From positions 1 to 8,087 of the forward strand of contig CAKUCT010000078.1 in assembly GCA_934643765.1 (NCBI GenBank): a stretch of 8,087 bases of DNA. The letters run 5' to 3'. A model generated the notes under the pieces. It did not search any database, was not told the origin of the DNA, and worked only from the letters and a program-made list of their open reading frames with translations. The position numbers and the translations under genes were made by a program. The number at the start of each line of letters is the position of its first letter. Position 1 is the stretch's first letter. Shown here piece by piece: positions 1 to 6,318 of the stretch. This DNA is from an uncultured Oscillospiraceae bacterium (GTDB lineage Bacteria; Bacillota; Clostridia; Oscillospirales; Oscillospiraceae).

Positions 1-1
1 G

Positions 2-1135
2 AAGCGGACGGGTGAGGCCGCCGTGCGCGCGCAGGGCATTGTCTTGGCCCCGGGCGAAAGCGCCTCCAGCTACGGCGACATTACGCTCGCCGCGGGCGGC
101 GCGATCATGGGCGTCACAATCGGAAGCTTGATCTCGGTCATTTATCTGCACCACAAATTCCGTCAGTCCAACCAGATTCTCTCCATGGCGGGCGGTGAAG
201 CAAAGTCCAACCGCAGCACCATGAAAGAGCTGCTGGCCATTGCCGTGCCGATTACACTGGGTTCGGCCGGGCTTCAGATCATTAACCTGTTCGACACGAT
301 GATCTATATGCGCAGACTTACCGGCGCGCTCGCCTGGACCGAAAAGATGGCGGACTCCGCCAAGGGTATCTATAACTTCTGCCAGACGGTCTTCGCACTC
401 CCCTGCTCGTTTATCCCGACGATCACCATCGCCGTAATCCCGGCCATCACCGCGTCGCTCACTAAAAAAGATCTGCGCGAGGCCAAGGGCACTTCGGAAT
501 CCGCCGTGCGGACGATGGCGCTGATCGCCATGCCGTGCGCAGCGGGCCTGTTTGTGATGGCAGAGCCCATCATCCGGCTTCTGTGCGCATCCTATACGGA
601 GGATAAAATCCAGCTGGCGACGCCGATGCTGGCCATTCTGGGCCTTGCGGTCATTTTCAACTCGCTTGTCTTGCTGCTCAACGCGATTATGCAGGCACAC
701 GGCGACGTGATTACGCCGGTTATCAACATGCTCATCGGCGGCATTGTGAAAATCATTGTGAACTATATCCTTGTCGGCCAGCCGGCGCTCAACATCATCG
801 GCGCGCCGATCGGTACGCTGATCTGCTACATCGCCATTACGGCCATGGATCTGATCTCCATGCGACAGCATATTCAGGCTCGGCCCGCTGTTTTTGGAAA
901 CCTCATTCGCCCGCTGCTGGCCTCTGTTCTCATGGGCGCGGCGACCTGGATGGTCTACCATGCGCTCGCCGCGGCCGTTTCCTGGAAGCTTGCGTGCATG
1001 GCCGCACTGGTGTTTGCGGTGGTTTTGTACGCGGTTCTGGTCATCGCATTGCGCTGTGTGACGTATGAGGACTGCATGCTGCTTCCGAAGGGTGAAAAAA
1101 TCGCAAAGATCTTACGAATTCGCAAAAAAAGTTGA
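2..1135 (+). CDS. SpoVB/MurJ-superfamily polysaccharide flippase-like membrane protein (5' partial)
   Basis: Multi-pass membrane protein of the MATE/MOP flippase superfamily, the group that holds SpoVB, YabM and MurJ. These proteins are thought to flip lipid-linked cell wall or polysaccharide precursors across the membrane, and SpoVB acts in spore cortex formation. The frame is open to the left edge, so the N-terminus is missing. About 377 residues remain of a family that is usually near 500. The GTG at 23 is an internal codon, not a supported start. Repeated hydrophobic helices are separated by short basic loops, with small-residue and proline-rich segments such as IAVPITLG and IAVIPAIT. The C-terminus is basic (IRKKS). 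mazG follows 28 nt downstream, matching the Bacillus yabM-yabN order. The family call is good. Whether it is the SpoVB or the YabM orthologue cannot be decided here. Confidence 0.85.
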   Translation, partial: KRTGEAAVRAQGIVLAPGESASSYGDITLAAGGAIMGVTIGSLISVIYLHHKFRQSNQILSMAGGEAKSNRSTMKELLAIAVPITLGSAGLQIINLFDTMIYMRRLTGALAWTEKMADSAKGIYNFCQTVFALPCSFIPTITIAVIPAITASLTKKDLREAKGTSESAVRTMALIAMPCAAGLFVMAEPIIRLLCASYTEDKIQLATPMLAILGLAVIFNSLVLLLNAIMQAHGDVITPVINMLIGGIVKIIVNYILVGQPALNIIGAPIGTLICYIAITAMDLISMRQHIQARPAVFGNLIRPLLASVLMGAATWMVYHALAAAVSWKLACMAALVFAVVLYAVLVIALRCVTYEDCMLLPKGEKIAKILRIRKKS

Positions 1136-1163
1136 AATTAAGCCTTGCACAAGAGGACAAATT

Positions 1164-1949
1164 ATGATAAATTTTACTAGCAAAGATCGCTATGACTTTG
1201 CTGATCTTCTACGGCTTGTTGAGCTTCTGCGGGCCCCGGGCGGCTGCCCATGGGACGGCGCGCAGACGCATCTGTCCATCCGGCGAAATTTTCTGGAAGA
1301 GGCTTACGAAGCCTGTGAGGGCTTCGATCTGGATGATCCGGCGCGCATGCAGGAAGAGCTTGGAGATGTTCTGCTGCAGGTGCTGTTCCATACAGACATC
1401 GAGCGCGAGGCAGGACGCTTCACGCTGGACGATGTATGCGACGCAGAATGCAAAAAACTGATTTTCCGCCATCCCGCGCTCTTCGGCGGCAAAGCCATGA
1501 GCTGGGACGAGGTAAAAAAACAGGAGAAAGGCCAGACCACGACCTCAGATACCATGCGCGATGTTGCACGGTCGCTGCCCGCTACCTGGCGCAGCGAAAA
1601 AATTCAGAAAAAAGCCGCCAAATGCGGATTTGTCTGGGAATCGGCAGATGCATGTCTGGACAAACTAGCAGAAGAAACAGCAGAGCTGCGTCAGGCCATC
1701 CATGCCGGTGAAAATCCGGAAGAGGAGCTTGGCGATGTCTTGTTCGCCGCAGTCAACGCGGCTGCGTTTTTGCAGGCAGATCCGGAGCAGACGCTCCACC
1801 GGGCCTGTGACAAATTTATCCGTCGCTTTTCCGCGATGGAAACGGCCGCGCGGCAGGCCGGCCGGTCACTGGAGGATTACTCTCGTGAGGAATTGCTGCA
1901 GCTCTGGGCGGCGCAGAAGCACGTGCAGGACTGCGATGCTGCCGATTGA
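1164..1949 (+). CDS. mazG: MazG nucleoside triphosphate pyrophosphohydrolase
   Basis: Cytoplasmic all-alpha NTP pyrophosphohydrolase of 261 aa. The family hydrolyses (d)NTPs to NMP and PPi and is linked to house-cleaning of non-canonical nucleotides. Two MazG repeats are visible. The first has CPWD at residues 28-31, EEAYE at 45-49 and EELGD at 64-68. The second has EETAEL around 170-175 and EEELGD at 186-191. These acidic clusters are the Mg-binding EExxE...ExxD pattern. A linker holds RHP at 102-104, typical of the family. The ATG at 1164 is chosen because AAGAGGA ends 6 nt upstream and the protein then starts just before the first domain. A longer reading from 1065 would overlap the upstream gene. 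Bacillus YabN is a methylase-MazG fusion; only the MazG part is present here. Confidence 0.93.
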   Translation: MINFTSKDRYDFADLLRLVELLRAPGGCPWDGAQTHLSIRRNFLEEAYEACEGFDLDDPARMQEELGDVLLQVLFHTDIEREAGRFTLDDVCDAECKKLIFRHPALFGGKAMSWDEVKKQEKGQTTTSDTMRDVARSLPATWRSEKIQKKAAKCGFVWESADACLDKLAEETAELRQAIHAGENPEEELGDVLFAAVNAAAFLQADPEQTLHRACDKFIRRFSAMETAARQAGRSLEDYSREELLQLWAAQKHVQDCDAAD

Positions 1950-1982
1950 ATTTTTTATCATTACATGAAAAGAGGAACTACC

Positions 1983-2258
1983 ATGAATAAGACCGAATTG
2001 ATTGCAGAAGTCGCCAAGAAGTGCGGCATGTCCAAGAAGGATGCCGAGAAGGCTGTCAGCGCCACGTTCGACACCATCAGCGAAGTGCTGTGTCAGGGTG
2101 AGAAGGTCCAGCTCGTTGGCTTCGGCGGCTTTGAGACCAAGGCCCGCGAGGCTCGTATGGGCCGCAACCCCAAGACCAAGGAGCCCATCGAAATCCCGGC
2201 TACCACCGTTCCCGTCTTCAAGCCCGGCAAGGCGCTGAAGGATCAGATCAGCAAGTAA
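1983..2258 (+). CDS. hup: HU family DNA-binding protein
   Basis: Histone-like HU of 91 aa, the usual length. It forms dimers that bend and compact DNA in the nucleoid. The N-terminal helical part (MNKTELIAEVAKKCG) is followed by the family signature GFGGFE at residues 46-51, GRNPKT at 60-65 (DNA-binding arm) and FKPGK at 79-83. The ATG at 1983 has AGAGGA ending 6 nt before it; the in-frame ATG at 1965 would add residues that HU proteins do not have. It lies 33 nt after mazG and is followed at once by a strong terminator, so it may be read with mazG as well as alone. In Bacillus, hup is not located between yabN and yabO. Confidence 0.96.
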   Translation: MNKTELIAEVAKKCGMSKKDAEKAVSATFDTISEVLCQGEKVQLVGFGGFETKAREARMGRNPKTKEPIEIPATTVPVFKPGKALKDQISK

Positions 2259-2263
2259 AGATC

Positions 2264-2294
2264 AAAACGGGAAAGCAACTTGCTTTCCCGTTTT
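2264..2294 (+). terminator. Rho-independent terminator after hup
   Basis: Stem AAAACGGGAAAGC (2264-2276) pairs perfectly with GCTTTCCCGTTTT (2282-2294) around the loop AACTT. It begins 5 nt after the hup stop codon and ends in a T run, the expected form of an intrinsic terminator. The A tract on the left makes it plausible on the other strand too. Confidence 0.9.
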
Positions 2295-2468
2295 AAGACA
2301 TTCAGAAAGCCATACTTTTGAAGGTCAAATTGCGCCCCGGCGCGCGCTTTTGTCTGTAAAATGGATTTCTATTTTGTTTCGCCCGATTGGACGAAACGCT
2401 ATGAGGTTTAAAATGCTGAAATCGGGAAGGCCTCTTGGCTTTCCCGATTTTGTTCAGGAGATTACACT
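2295..2468 (+). promoter_or_regulatory. rqcP leader with a second terminator-like hairpin and a competing pairing
   Basis: A 174-nt gene-free leader. A hairpin at 2419-2450 (AAATCGGGAAGGCC / GGCTTTCCCGATTT, one G-T wobble, loop TCTT) is followed by T-rich sequence and ends 5 nt before the rqcP AGGAG site. It would terminate or attenuate transcription entering rqcP. Upstream, GTTTCG (2376-2381) pairs with CGAAAC (2392-2397). The loop of that hairpin carries CCCGATT (2382-2388), which is complementary to AATCGGG (2420-2426) in the left arm of the terminator-like stem. A weak -10-like TAAAAT lies at 2357-2362 without a good -35. Attenuation is inferred from the pairing only. Confidence 0.45.
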
Positions 2469-2717
2469 ATGCGTTTGGATAAATATTTAAAGGTTTCCCG
2501 GCTCATCAAGCGCCGGACGGTTGCAAATGAAGCCTGCGACAATGCCCGCATCAACGTCAACGGCAAACCCGCAAAGGCAAGCTATGACGTGAAGGTCGGC
2601 GACCGGATTGAAATTCAGTTCGGCGCGCGCACACTCTGCGTGGAGGTGCTGGCCGTTGCGGACGCGGTGCGCAAAGACGACGCATCCGCCATGTATCGCG
2701 AGATTCTTCCGGGCTAA
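2469..2717 (+). CDS. rqcP: RqcP (YabO), S4-domain RNA-binding protein
   Basis: Small S4-domain protein of 82 aa, the usual size for RqcP/YabO. In Bacillus, RqcP works with RqcH on stalled 50S subunits to add C-terminal alanine tails in ribosome-associated quality control. The S4 RNA-binding fold is clear: MRLDKYLKVSRLIKRRTVAN at residues 1-20, then the strand and turn region NARINVNGKPAKASYDVKVGD (26-46). AGGAG at 2456-2460 sits 8 nt before the ATG. It lies between hup and yabP, as yabO does in Bacillus. The related heat-shock protein Hsp15 has the same domain, but gene order favours RqcP. Confidence 0.9.
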   Translation: MRLDKYLKVSRLIKRRTVANEACDNARINVNGKPAKASYDVKVGDRIEIQFGARTLCVEVLAVADAVRKDDASAMYREILPG

Positions 2718-2753
2718 GCGCGCAAACAGCAGCGTCTATGCTGCCGCCTGGCT

Positions 2754-2783
2754 GTCATATTCCTTCTCTTGCCGCCGTATACT
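2754..2783 (+). promoter_or_regulatory. Putative sigmaE-type sporulation promoter for yabPQ
   Basis: GTCATATT (2754-2761) matches the sigmaE -35 pattern, and CGTATACT (2776-2783) resembles the CATACAnT -10 pattern at five of seven fixed positions. The 14-nt spacer is in the usual range. A start near 2790 would give a leader of about 24 nt before the yabP ATG at 2814. yabP and yabQ are mother-cell sigmaE genes in Bacillus, which fits. The call rests on consensus and context. Confidence 0.6.
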
Positions 2784-2813
2784 GAATTATACAGCGAGGG
2801 AGGATGATTGCCC

Positions 2814-3095
2814 ATGACAAATCCGCAGCAGGCTGCGCTGGAAGCGCCGCATCAGCTTCACCTTGACAGCCGGTCACGGCTGAGCATGACCGGCGTGATC
2901 GAAGTGGAAAGCTTTGATGAAAATACCATTGTTCTGACAACCACGCGCGGTACTCTGATCGTCCGCGGGGAAAAGCTGCACCTGCAGCTTTTGCGCCTGG
3001 ACGGCGGTGAGGTATTGGTGGATGGAACCATTGACGCGCTGAACTATGAGGACGCGGCGCCCGCAGGCGGCTTTTTTGCGCGGCTGTTCGGCTGA
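2814..3095 (+). CDS. yabP: Sporulation protein YabP
   Basis: YabP-family spore protein of 93 aa (YabP/YqfC superfamily), associated with the spore envelope and cortex; its biochemical role is not known. The core is visible as LSMTGVIEVESFDENTIVL (about residues 24-42), then GTLIVRGEKLHLQLLRLDGGEVLVDG, and a C-terminal FFARLFG that matches the usual GFF..LF ending. GGGAGGA ends 9 nt before the ATG at 2814. The in-frame TTG at 2808 is only 3 nt from that site and the ATG at 2804 is out of frame, so 2814 is preferred. The stop TGA shares one base with the yabQ ATG, so the two are probably translationally coupled. Confidence 0.9.
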   Translation: MTNPQQAALEAPHQLHLDSRSRLSMTGVIEVESFDENTIVLTTTRGTLIVRGEKLHLQLLRLDGGEVLVDGTIDALNYEDAAPAGGFFARLFG

Positions 3096-3784
3096 TGGAG
3101 CTGGCGGTCAGTTTTCAGGCGGCGCAGTTCTTTCTGGCCGCCGGACTTGGCATTTTGCTGAGTTTCTTCTATGACCTTTTGCGTGCGCTGCGTAGGGCGG
3201 TTCCCGCCGTCTGTCTTGCGGCGGACTTGCTGTTTTCGCTGGCGGTTTTGCTGTCGCTGCTTGCTTTTGCGCTCTATCCGGGGCGGGGGCTTTTCCGGCT
3301 GTTCTGTTTTCCGGCAATGGGCCTGGGGGCACTTGCTTATTTTCTGACGCTCAGCCCCCTGGTTTTGCGTGCGGTGGGCTCGGTTTTGCAGTTGCTTGGC
3401 CGGCTTTTGCGCAGAATCCTGCAGCCCGTGCGTTTCGCCGCAAAAAAAATTTCATTTTTTTCAAAAAACCTCTTTGCAAGATGCAAAAAATGGGGTACAA
3501 TTATCGATAAGATATTTCCAAGTCACCGCGCAGATTCAGAAAGGGGCCGGGCGCAGCATGAAATTCGTCAAATCTTCACTTCTGGTGAAGTTGGTCATCC
3601 TGATTCTGGTGGTGTACGCTACTGTTACCCTGGTGTCTCTGCGCAAGCAGATCAACGAAAAGAACGAGCAGGAAGCCATCCTCAACAGCAGCATCGCCGC
3701 AACCACGCAGGAAAACAACCGTCTGCAGGACTCGATCGACGCGCTCGGAACAGACGCGGGCGTCGAAGAAGTGGCGCGCGATAA
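3095..3784 (+). CDS. yabQ: Sporulation protein YabQ, with an unusual tail overlapping divIC
   Basis: Membrane protein needed for spore cortex formation in Bacillus. The first ~95 residues fit the family: a hydrophobic N-terminal segment with the FFYDLLRALRR motif (about 24-34), then two more membrane segments near 37-60 and 66-92. A basic stretch follows (RLLRRILQ...AAKK...ARCKKW, about 100-132). The start ATG at 3095 overlaps the yabP stop. The frame stays open to 3784, giving 229 aa, but from 3558 on the same DNA encodes DivIC in another frame, and the tail there looks like non-protein reading (rich in R, G, Q and H). The functional protein may end near residue 150. A8 and T6/A6 tracts at about 3441-3469 are possible sites of a lost or shifted stop. 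Confidence 0.75.
   Translation: MELAVSFQAAQFFLAAGLGILLSFFYDLLRALRRAVPAVCLAADLLFSLAVLLSLLAFALYPGRGLFRLFCFPAMGLGALAYFLTLSPLVLRAVGSVLQLLGRLLRRILQPVRFAAKKISFFSKNLFARCKKWGTIIDKIFPSHRADSERGRAQHEIRQIFTSGEVGHPDSGGVRYCYPGVSAQADQRKERAGSHPQQQHRRNHAGKQPSAGLDRRARNRRGRRRSGAR
3474..3501 (+). promoter_or_regulatory. Putative sigmaA promoter for divIC
   Basis: TTGCAA (3474-3479) and TACAAT (3496-3501) are separated by 16 nt, with A/T tracts just upstream at 3441-3469. A start near 3508 leaves a 50-nt leader before the divIC ATG. A vegetative promoter here makes sense because DivIC is needed for growth, whereas the upstream yabPQ pair seems sporulation specific. It lies within the yabQ reading frame. Confidence 0.55.
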
Positions 3785-3836
3785 GCTCGGCATGGTCGAT
3801 GAGGGAGATATCGTATTTTTTGACGTGAGCGACTGA
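3558..3836 (+). CDS. divIC: DivIC/FtsB-family septum formation protein
   Basis: Bitopic membrane protein of 92 aa that in Bacillus joins FtsL and DivIB at the division septum. It has a short basic cytoplasmic end, one membrane helix at about 8-27 (LVKLVILILVVYATVTLV), a coiled-coil stretch at about 28-64 rich in K, E, Q and N, and the family C-terminus ARDKLGMVDEGDIVFFDV (73-90). AAAGGGG at 3540-3546 lies 11 nt before the ATG, slightly long. A longer reading from 3369 would only add yabQ antiframe sequence and was not used. It lies between yabQ and yabR, as in Bacillus. Confidence 0.92.
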   Translation: MKFVKSSLLVKLVILILVVYATVTLVSLRKQINEKNEQEAILNSSIAATTQENNRLQDSIDALGTDAGVEEVARDKLGMVDEGDIVFFDVSD

Positions 3837-3864
3837 TCGCGCCCGGCGCGTTGGTAAGAAAAAG

Positions 3865-4350
3865 ATGGGAGAACAAAACAAACATATGGAGCTTACAGTT
3901 GGAGCAGTTGTAGACGGCAAGGTCAAAAGTCTGAGCAAATTCGGTGCGTTCATTACGCTGCCGGATGGGTCAACAGGCATGGTACACATTTCGGAAATTG
4001 CCCATGCGTATGTCAATGACATTCGCGATCATCTGACCGAGGGTCAGGATGTGAAGGTCATGATCATCAGCAAGGAAAACGGCAAAACGAATCTTTCCAT
4101 CAAGCGCACCCTGCCGCCTCCGGCAAAGCCGCAATTCTCCCGTCCGCGTCAGGGCGGCTTCAATCCTGCCTCCAATGGCGCACGCAGCGGCGCTCCGTCC
4201 GAGCGTTCTGCCGGCGCGCGGCCGCAGCCGGCGCAGCCGCAGCAGAAGTCGTTTGACGATATGCTCAAGCAGTTCATGTCGGAGTCAGACAGCAAGATGT
4301 CCTCAATCCGTCAGTATTCCGAGCATAAAACCAAAACCAGAAGAAGATAA
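3865..4350 (+). CDS. yabR: S1-domain RNA-binding protein (YabR-like)
   Basis: Protein of 161 aa with one S1 RNA-binding domain at about 9-82: VGAVVDGKVKSLSKFGAFI, then GMVHISE at 38-44 and NLSIK at 76-80. The second half is a disordered P, Q, A, R and S-rich linker ending in a short conserved-looking helix (FDDMLKQFMSESDSKMSSIRQYSEHK) and a basic tail. S1 proteins of this type bind RNA; the role of YabR is unclear. The start is uncertain: relatives begin close to MELTVGAVV, which would be the ATG at 3886, but its GGGAGA (3867-3872) is 13 nt away. The ATG at 3865 has no clear Shine-Dalgarno site. It follows divIC by 28 nt and is probably co-transcribed. Confidence 0.88.
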   Translation: MGEQNKHMELTVGAVVDGKVKSLSKFGAFITLPDGSTGMVHISEIAHAYVNDIRDHLTEGQDVKVMIISKENGKTNLSIKRTLPPPAKPQFSRPRQGGFNPASNGARSGAPSERSAGARPQPAQPQQKSFDDMLKQFMSESDSKMSSIRQYSEHKTKTRRR

Positions 4351-4354
4351 TCTG

Positions 4355-4384
4355 ATCGCCCTTTTCCCGGGAAAAGGGCGATTT
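4355..4384 (+). terminator. Terminator after yabR
   Basis: A perfect 28-nt palindrome: ATCGCCCTTTTCCC (4355-4368) against GGGAAAAGGGCGAT (4369-4382), then TTTG. It starts 4 nt after the yabR stop and lies 17 nt before the next gene. The T run is short, so some read-through into the dehydrogenase gene is possible. Confidence 0.75.
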
Positions 4385-4401
4385 GTCTGAGGATTTTTGC
4401 G

Positions 4402-5100
4402 ATGAACATTTTAATTACCGGCGGAAGCCGGGGTATCGGCGCAGCCGCCGTGCGGCTGTTTGCCGCGCGGGGCGAGCACGTCTGGTTCTTATACCGGCAG
4501 AGCCATGATCTGGCGCAGGCGCTCAGCCGCGAGACCGGCGCGGCCGCAATTTGCTGCGACGTGGCGGAGGAACAAGCCGCGCAGGAAGCGTTTTCGCAGC
4601 TGCCGCCGCTGGACGCGCTCATCTGTAACGCGGGCATTGCGCACTACGGGCTGCTATCCCAGATTACGCCGGAGGATTGGCGACGGCTATTCGCCGTCAA
4701 CGTCGACGGGATTTTCCACTGCGTGCGCGCGGCGCTGCCGGGAATGCTGCAGAAGCAGGCCGGCGCGATTGTGACGGTCAGCTCGATGTGGGGCCAGGTC
4801 GGCGCGTCGTGTGAGGCTGGGTACTCAGCGACAAAGGGTGCGGTGATCGCGCTGACGAAGGCGCTTGCTCAGGAGCTCGGGCCGAGCCATATCCGCGTCA
4901 ACTGCGTGGCGCCGGGCGTGATTCAGACCGACATGTGCGCCAATGTCGCGCCGGAGGTCATGGAAAGTCTGCGCGAGCAGACGCCGATTGAGCGGCTCGG
5001 GCGTCCGGAGGATATTGCAAAGGCGATGGCGTATCTGGTCGACGCGGAGTTTGTCACGGGGCAGGTTCTGCCCGTGAACGGCGGATTTGTCATAACCTGA
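4402..5100 (+). CDS. Short-chain dehydrogenase/reductase (FabG/YmfI-like)
   Basis: Complete classical SDR of 232 aa, an NAD(P)H-dependent oxidoreductase. The cofactor motif TGGSRGIG is at residues 6-13 and CNAG at 75-78. The catalytic set is present: N100, S128, Y141 and K145 (YSATK). PG at 171-172 and the C-terminal GQVLPVNGGF also match. An Arg in TGGSRG suggests NADPH preference, which is inference. FabG (3-oxoacyl-ACP reductase) is the broad family. Clostridial proteins with this ending of the active-site loop (SSMWGQVGASCEAGYSATK) are often annotated as YmfI-like EF-P 5-aminopentanone reductase, which is possible here. TGAGGA ends 8 nt before the ATG. No fatty acid or EF-P genes are adjacent to settle the substrate. 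Confidence 0.88.
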   Translation: MNILITGGSRGIGAAAVRLFAARGEHVWFLYRQSHDLAQALSRETGAAAICCDVAEEQAAQEAFSQLPPLDALICNAGIAHYGLLSQITPEDWRRLFAVNVDGIFHCVRAALPGMLQKQAGAIVTVSSMWGQVGASCEAGYSATKGAVIALTKALAQELGPSHIRVNCVAPGVIQTDMCANVAPEVMESLREQTPIERLGRPEDIAKAMAYLVDAEFVTGQVLPVNGGFVIT

Positions 5101-5106
5101 CGGCGC

Positions 5107-5140
5107 GTTGCACAGATGCGTGCAACAAAGGTTTCATTTT
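5107..5140 (+). terminator. Possible weak terminator after the dehydrogenase gene
   Basis: GTTGCAC (5107-5113) pairs with GTGCAAC (5120-5126) around AGATGC. It is followed by AAAGGTTTCATTTT, so the T stretch is broken and distant. It starts 6 nt after the stop codon. It may instead be the first element of a structured leader for the next gene. Confidence 0.4.
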
Positions 5141-5184
5141 CTCCTGTAAGTAGAAGGGTGTATCCCGAAAAACTTACAGGAGGA
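5139..5184 (+). promoter_or_regulatory. Long inverted repeat that would hide the ribosome binding site of the next gene
   Basis: CTCCTGTAAGT (5141-5151) is the exact reverse complement of ACTTACAGGAG (5172-5182). With one G-T and one A-T pair it extends to 13 bp, covering all of AGGAGG (5178-5183), the Shine-Dalgarno site of the gene starting at 5191. The 20-nt loop contains GGG...CCC (5156-5158 / 5164-5166). No known riboswitch class is recognised. Confidence 0.6.
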
Positions 5185-5190
5185 TTTTTT

Positions 5191-6195
5191 ATGACCAGAA
5201 CACAAAAGCTCGGCCTTTGCACGTGGCTGCCGGAGGACCCGGTAAGTCTTGCGGAGGTCAACGACAACTTCACAAGACTCGATGCCAGCGGCGGCCGGGC
5301 GCTGCAGCTGGCGGAGACGGGGCTCATCAATCTCGGCGGGCTCATGGCGGCGCAGGCGCACGCCGGCGGCCACGCAGCGTATGCACAGAATATTTCGGTC
5401 GACGCGTTCCGCGACACGGCGCAGATGACAAGCTACGAAAATCTCTATCATCTGGGCGGCTGTCTGGAGCTGCTGACGGCGGGCCTGTCCGGCGGCGAGG
5501 TCGCCAGCGGCACCGCCTCAAGCGGCAGCACGGCGTTCCCGGCATCCAACGTCTCGCGCCAGTTCGGCACAAAGCAGCAGTGGCTGAAACTGTTTGATTT
5601 TCAGCCCGCGGCCTATGGCCAGCTGACGAAGCTGACCATCAAAACGCTCAACACCGCCCTCAACAATACCACCGCGCACATCAAGCTCTCGCTCTGGGAC
5701 GAAAATTCCGGCGAAATGCTGCTGGAGACCGGCCTTGGCACGATTATGAAGTACGACGGCGCGGACGTCGCGGTCGGCTTCACGGTCGACTATCTGATCG
5801 ACCCGAACCGCAAATATGATATGATGCTCTGGATTGAGGACATGCCGGTCAGCTATCTCGTGTTCTCCACGATGAACCTGACCATTATCCCGCAGATCTA
5901 CACCACCGGCGCAGCCGTAATGAACGCCGCCGCGGTCCCGAGCGGCGCGGCGCGCGCGGAGCTTCTGGTGCACACCGGCGCGGACGAGCCGCAGATCGGC
6001 CTGCGCTTTGACGCCGGGGCGTATACGACGGCGAGCGAGACATCTTCCACCGCCGATCAGCTGCCAAACGGCACGGGCTGCGTCCTGCGGCGCTATACGG
6101 TTGCCATCCCGGCCGGGGCACAGAGCGCGCAGCTGAAGCTGACGCTGCCATCCGCCGGGTGTAAGATTTATGATTATGCGATGATTTTGCTGTAA
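5191..6195 (+). CDS. Protein of unknown function with phage-tail-like N-terminus
   Basis: 334-aa protein of unknown function. AGGAGG at 5178-5183 lies 7 nt before the ATG at 5191; the longer reading from 5116 runs through the inverted repeat and is rejected. The first ~32 residues (MTRTQKLGLCTWLPEDPVSL then AEVNDNFTRLD) recall the N-terminus of phage tail or fibre-like proteins, which often open with a similar plan; this is recognition, not a search result. No signal peptide or membrane helix is seen. The middle (about 135-240) is rich in alternating strands and T, S, N and D residues, with LSLWDENSGEMLLETGLG and YDMMLWIEDMP suggesting a beta-sandwich domain. The last ~90 residues form a second beta-like part. 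No other phage gene is nearby. It ends 2 nt before a strong terminator. Confidence 0.7.
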   Translation: MTRTQKLGLCTWLPEDPVSLAEVNDNFTRLDASGGRALQLAETGLINLGGLMAAQAHAGGHAAYAQNISVDAFRDTAQMTSYENLYHLGGCLELLTAGLSGGEVASGTASSGSTAFPASNVSRQFGTKQQWLKLFDFQPAAYGQLTKLTIKTLNTALNNTTAHIKLSLWDENSGEMLLETGLGTIMKYDGADVAVGFTVDYLIDPNRKYDMMLWIEDMPVSYLVFSTMNLTIIPQIYTTGAAVMNAAAVPSGAARAELLVHTGADEPQIGLRFDAGAYTTASETSSTADQLPNGTGCVLRRYTVAIPAGAQSAQLKLTLPSAGCKIYDYAMILL

Positions 6196-6196
6196 A

Positions 6197-6230
6197 AAAG
6201 AAGCGCCTCCCGTGTGAGAGGCGCTTTTTT
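6197..6230 (+). terminator. Rho-independent terminator after the 334-aa gene
   Basis: AAGCGCCTC (6201-6209) pairs with GAGGCGCTT (6218-6226), extended by A-T pairs, and ends in a run of six T. It separates the gene from the promoter of the first toxin module, 8 nt further on. Confidence 0.92.
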
Positions 6231-6237
6231 ATAAGGA

Positions 6238-6266
6238 TTGACAGATTTTGAGAAATCAAGTAGAAT
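6238..6266 (+). promoter_or_regulatory. sigmaA promoter of the first small-peptide mRNA
   Basis: TTGACA (6238-6243), a 17-nt spacer and TAGAAT (6261-6266): perfect -35 and 5/6 -10. A start near 6273 would place the GCCC-GAAA-GGGC hairpin (6273-6284, GNRA-type loop) at the very 5' end of the RNA, a stable cap as often seen in stable toxin mRNAs. Confidence 0.85.
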
Positions 6267-6318
6267 GAATTTGCCCGAAAGGGCCGGAAAGGTTCTGCGA
6301 TATACGGTAGGCGGCTGG

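Noticed and set aside
3369..3557. Longer N-terminus for DivIC
   Set aside because: It would be the antiframe of YabQ; the DivIC family starts just before its membrane helix, as from 3558.
3576..4022. Minus-strand 148-codon frame across divIC and yabR
   Set aside because: It opposes two clearly conserved genes and has no ribosome binding site or promoter.
5116..5190. Upstream start for the 334-aa protein
   Set aside because: It passes through the inverted repeat and ribosome binding site; the ATG at 5191 has an ideal AGGAGG.
5101..5190. Known riboswitch class in the leader
   Set aside because: The stem is clear but no conserved core of a known riboswitch could be recognised.
5518..5973. Minus-strand 151-codon frame opposite the 334-aa gene
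   Set aside because: Shadow of the coding strand in GC-rich DNA, with arginine- and histidine-rich reading and no start signal.
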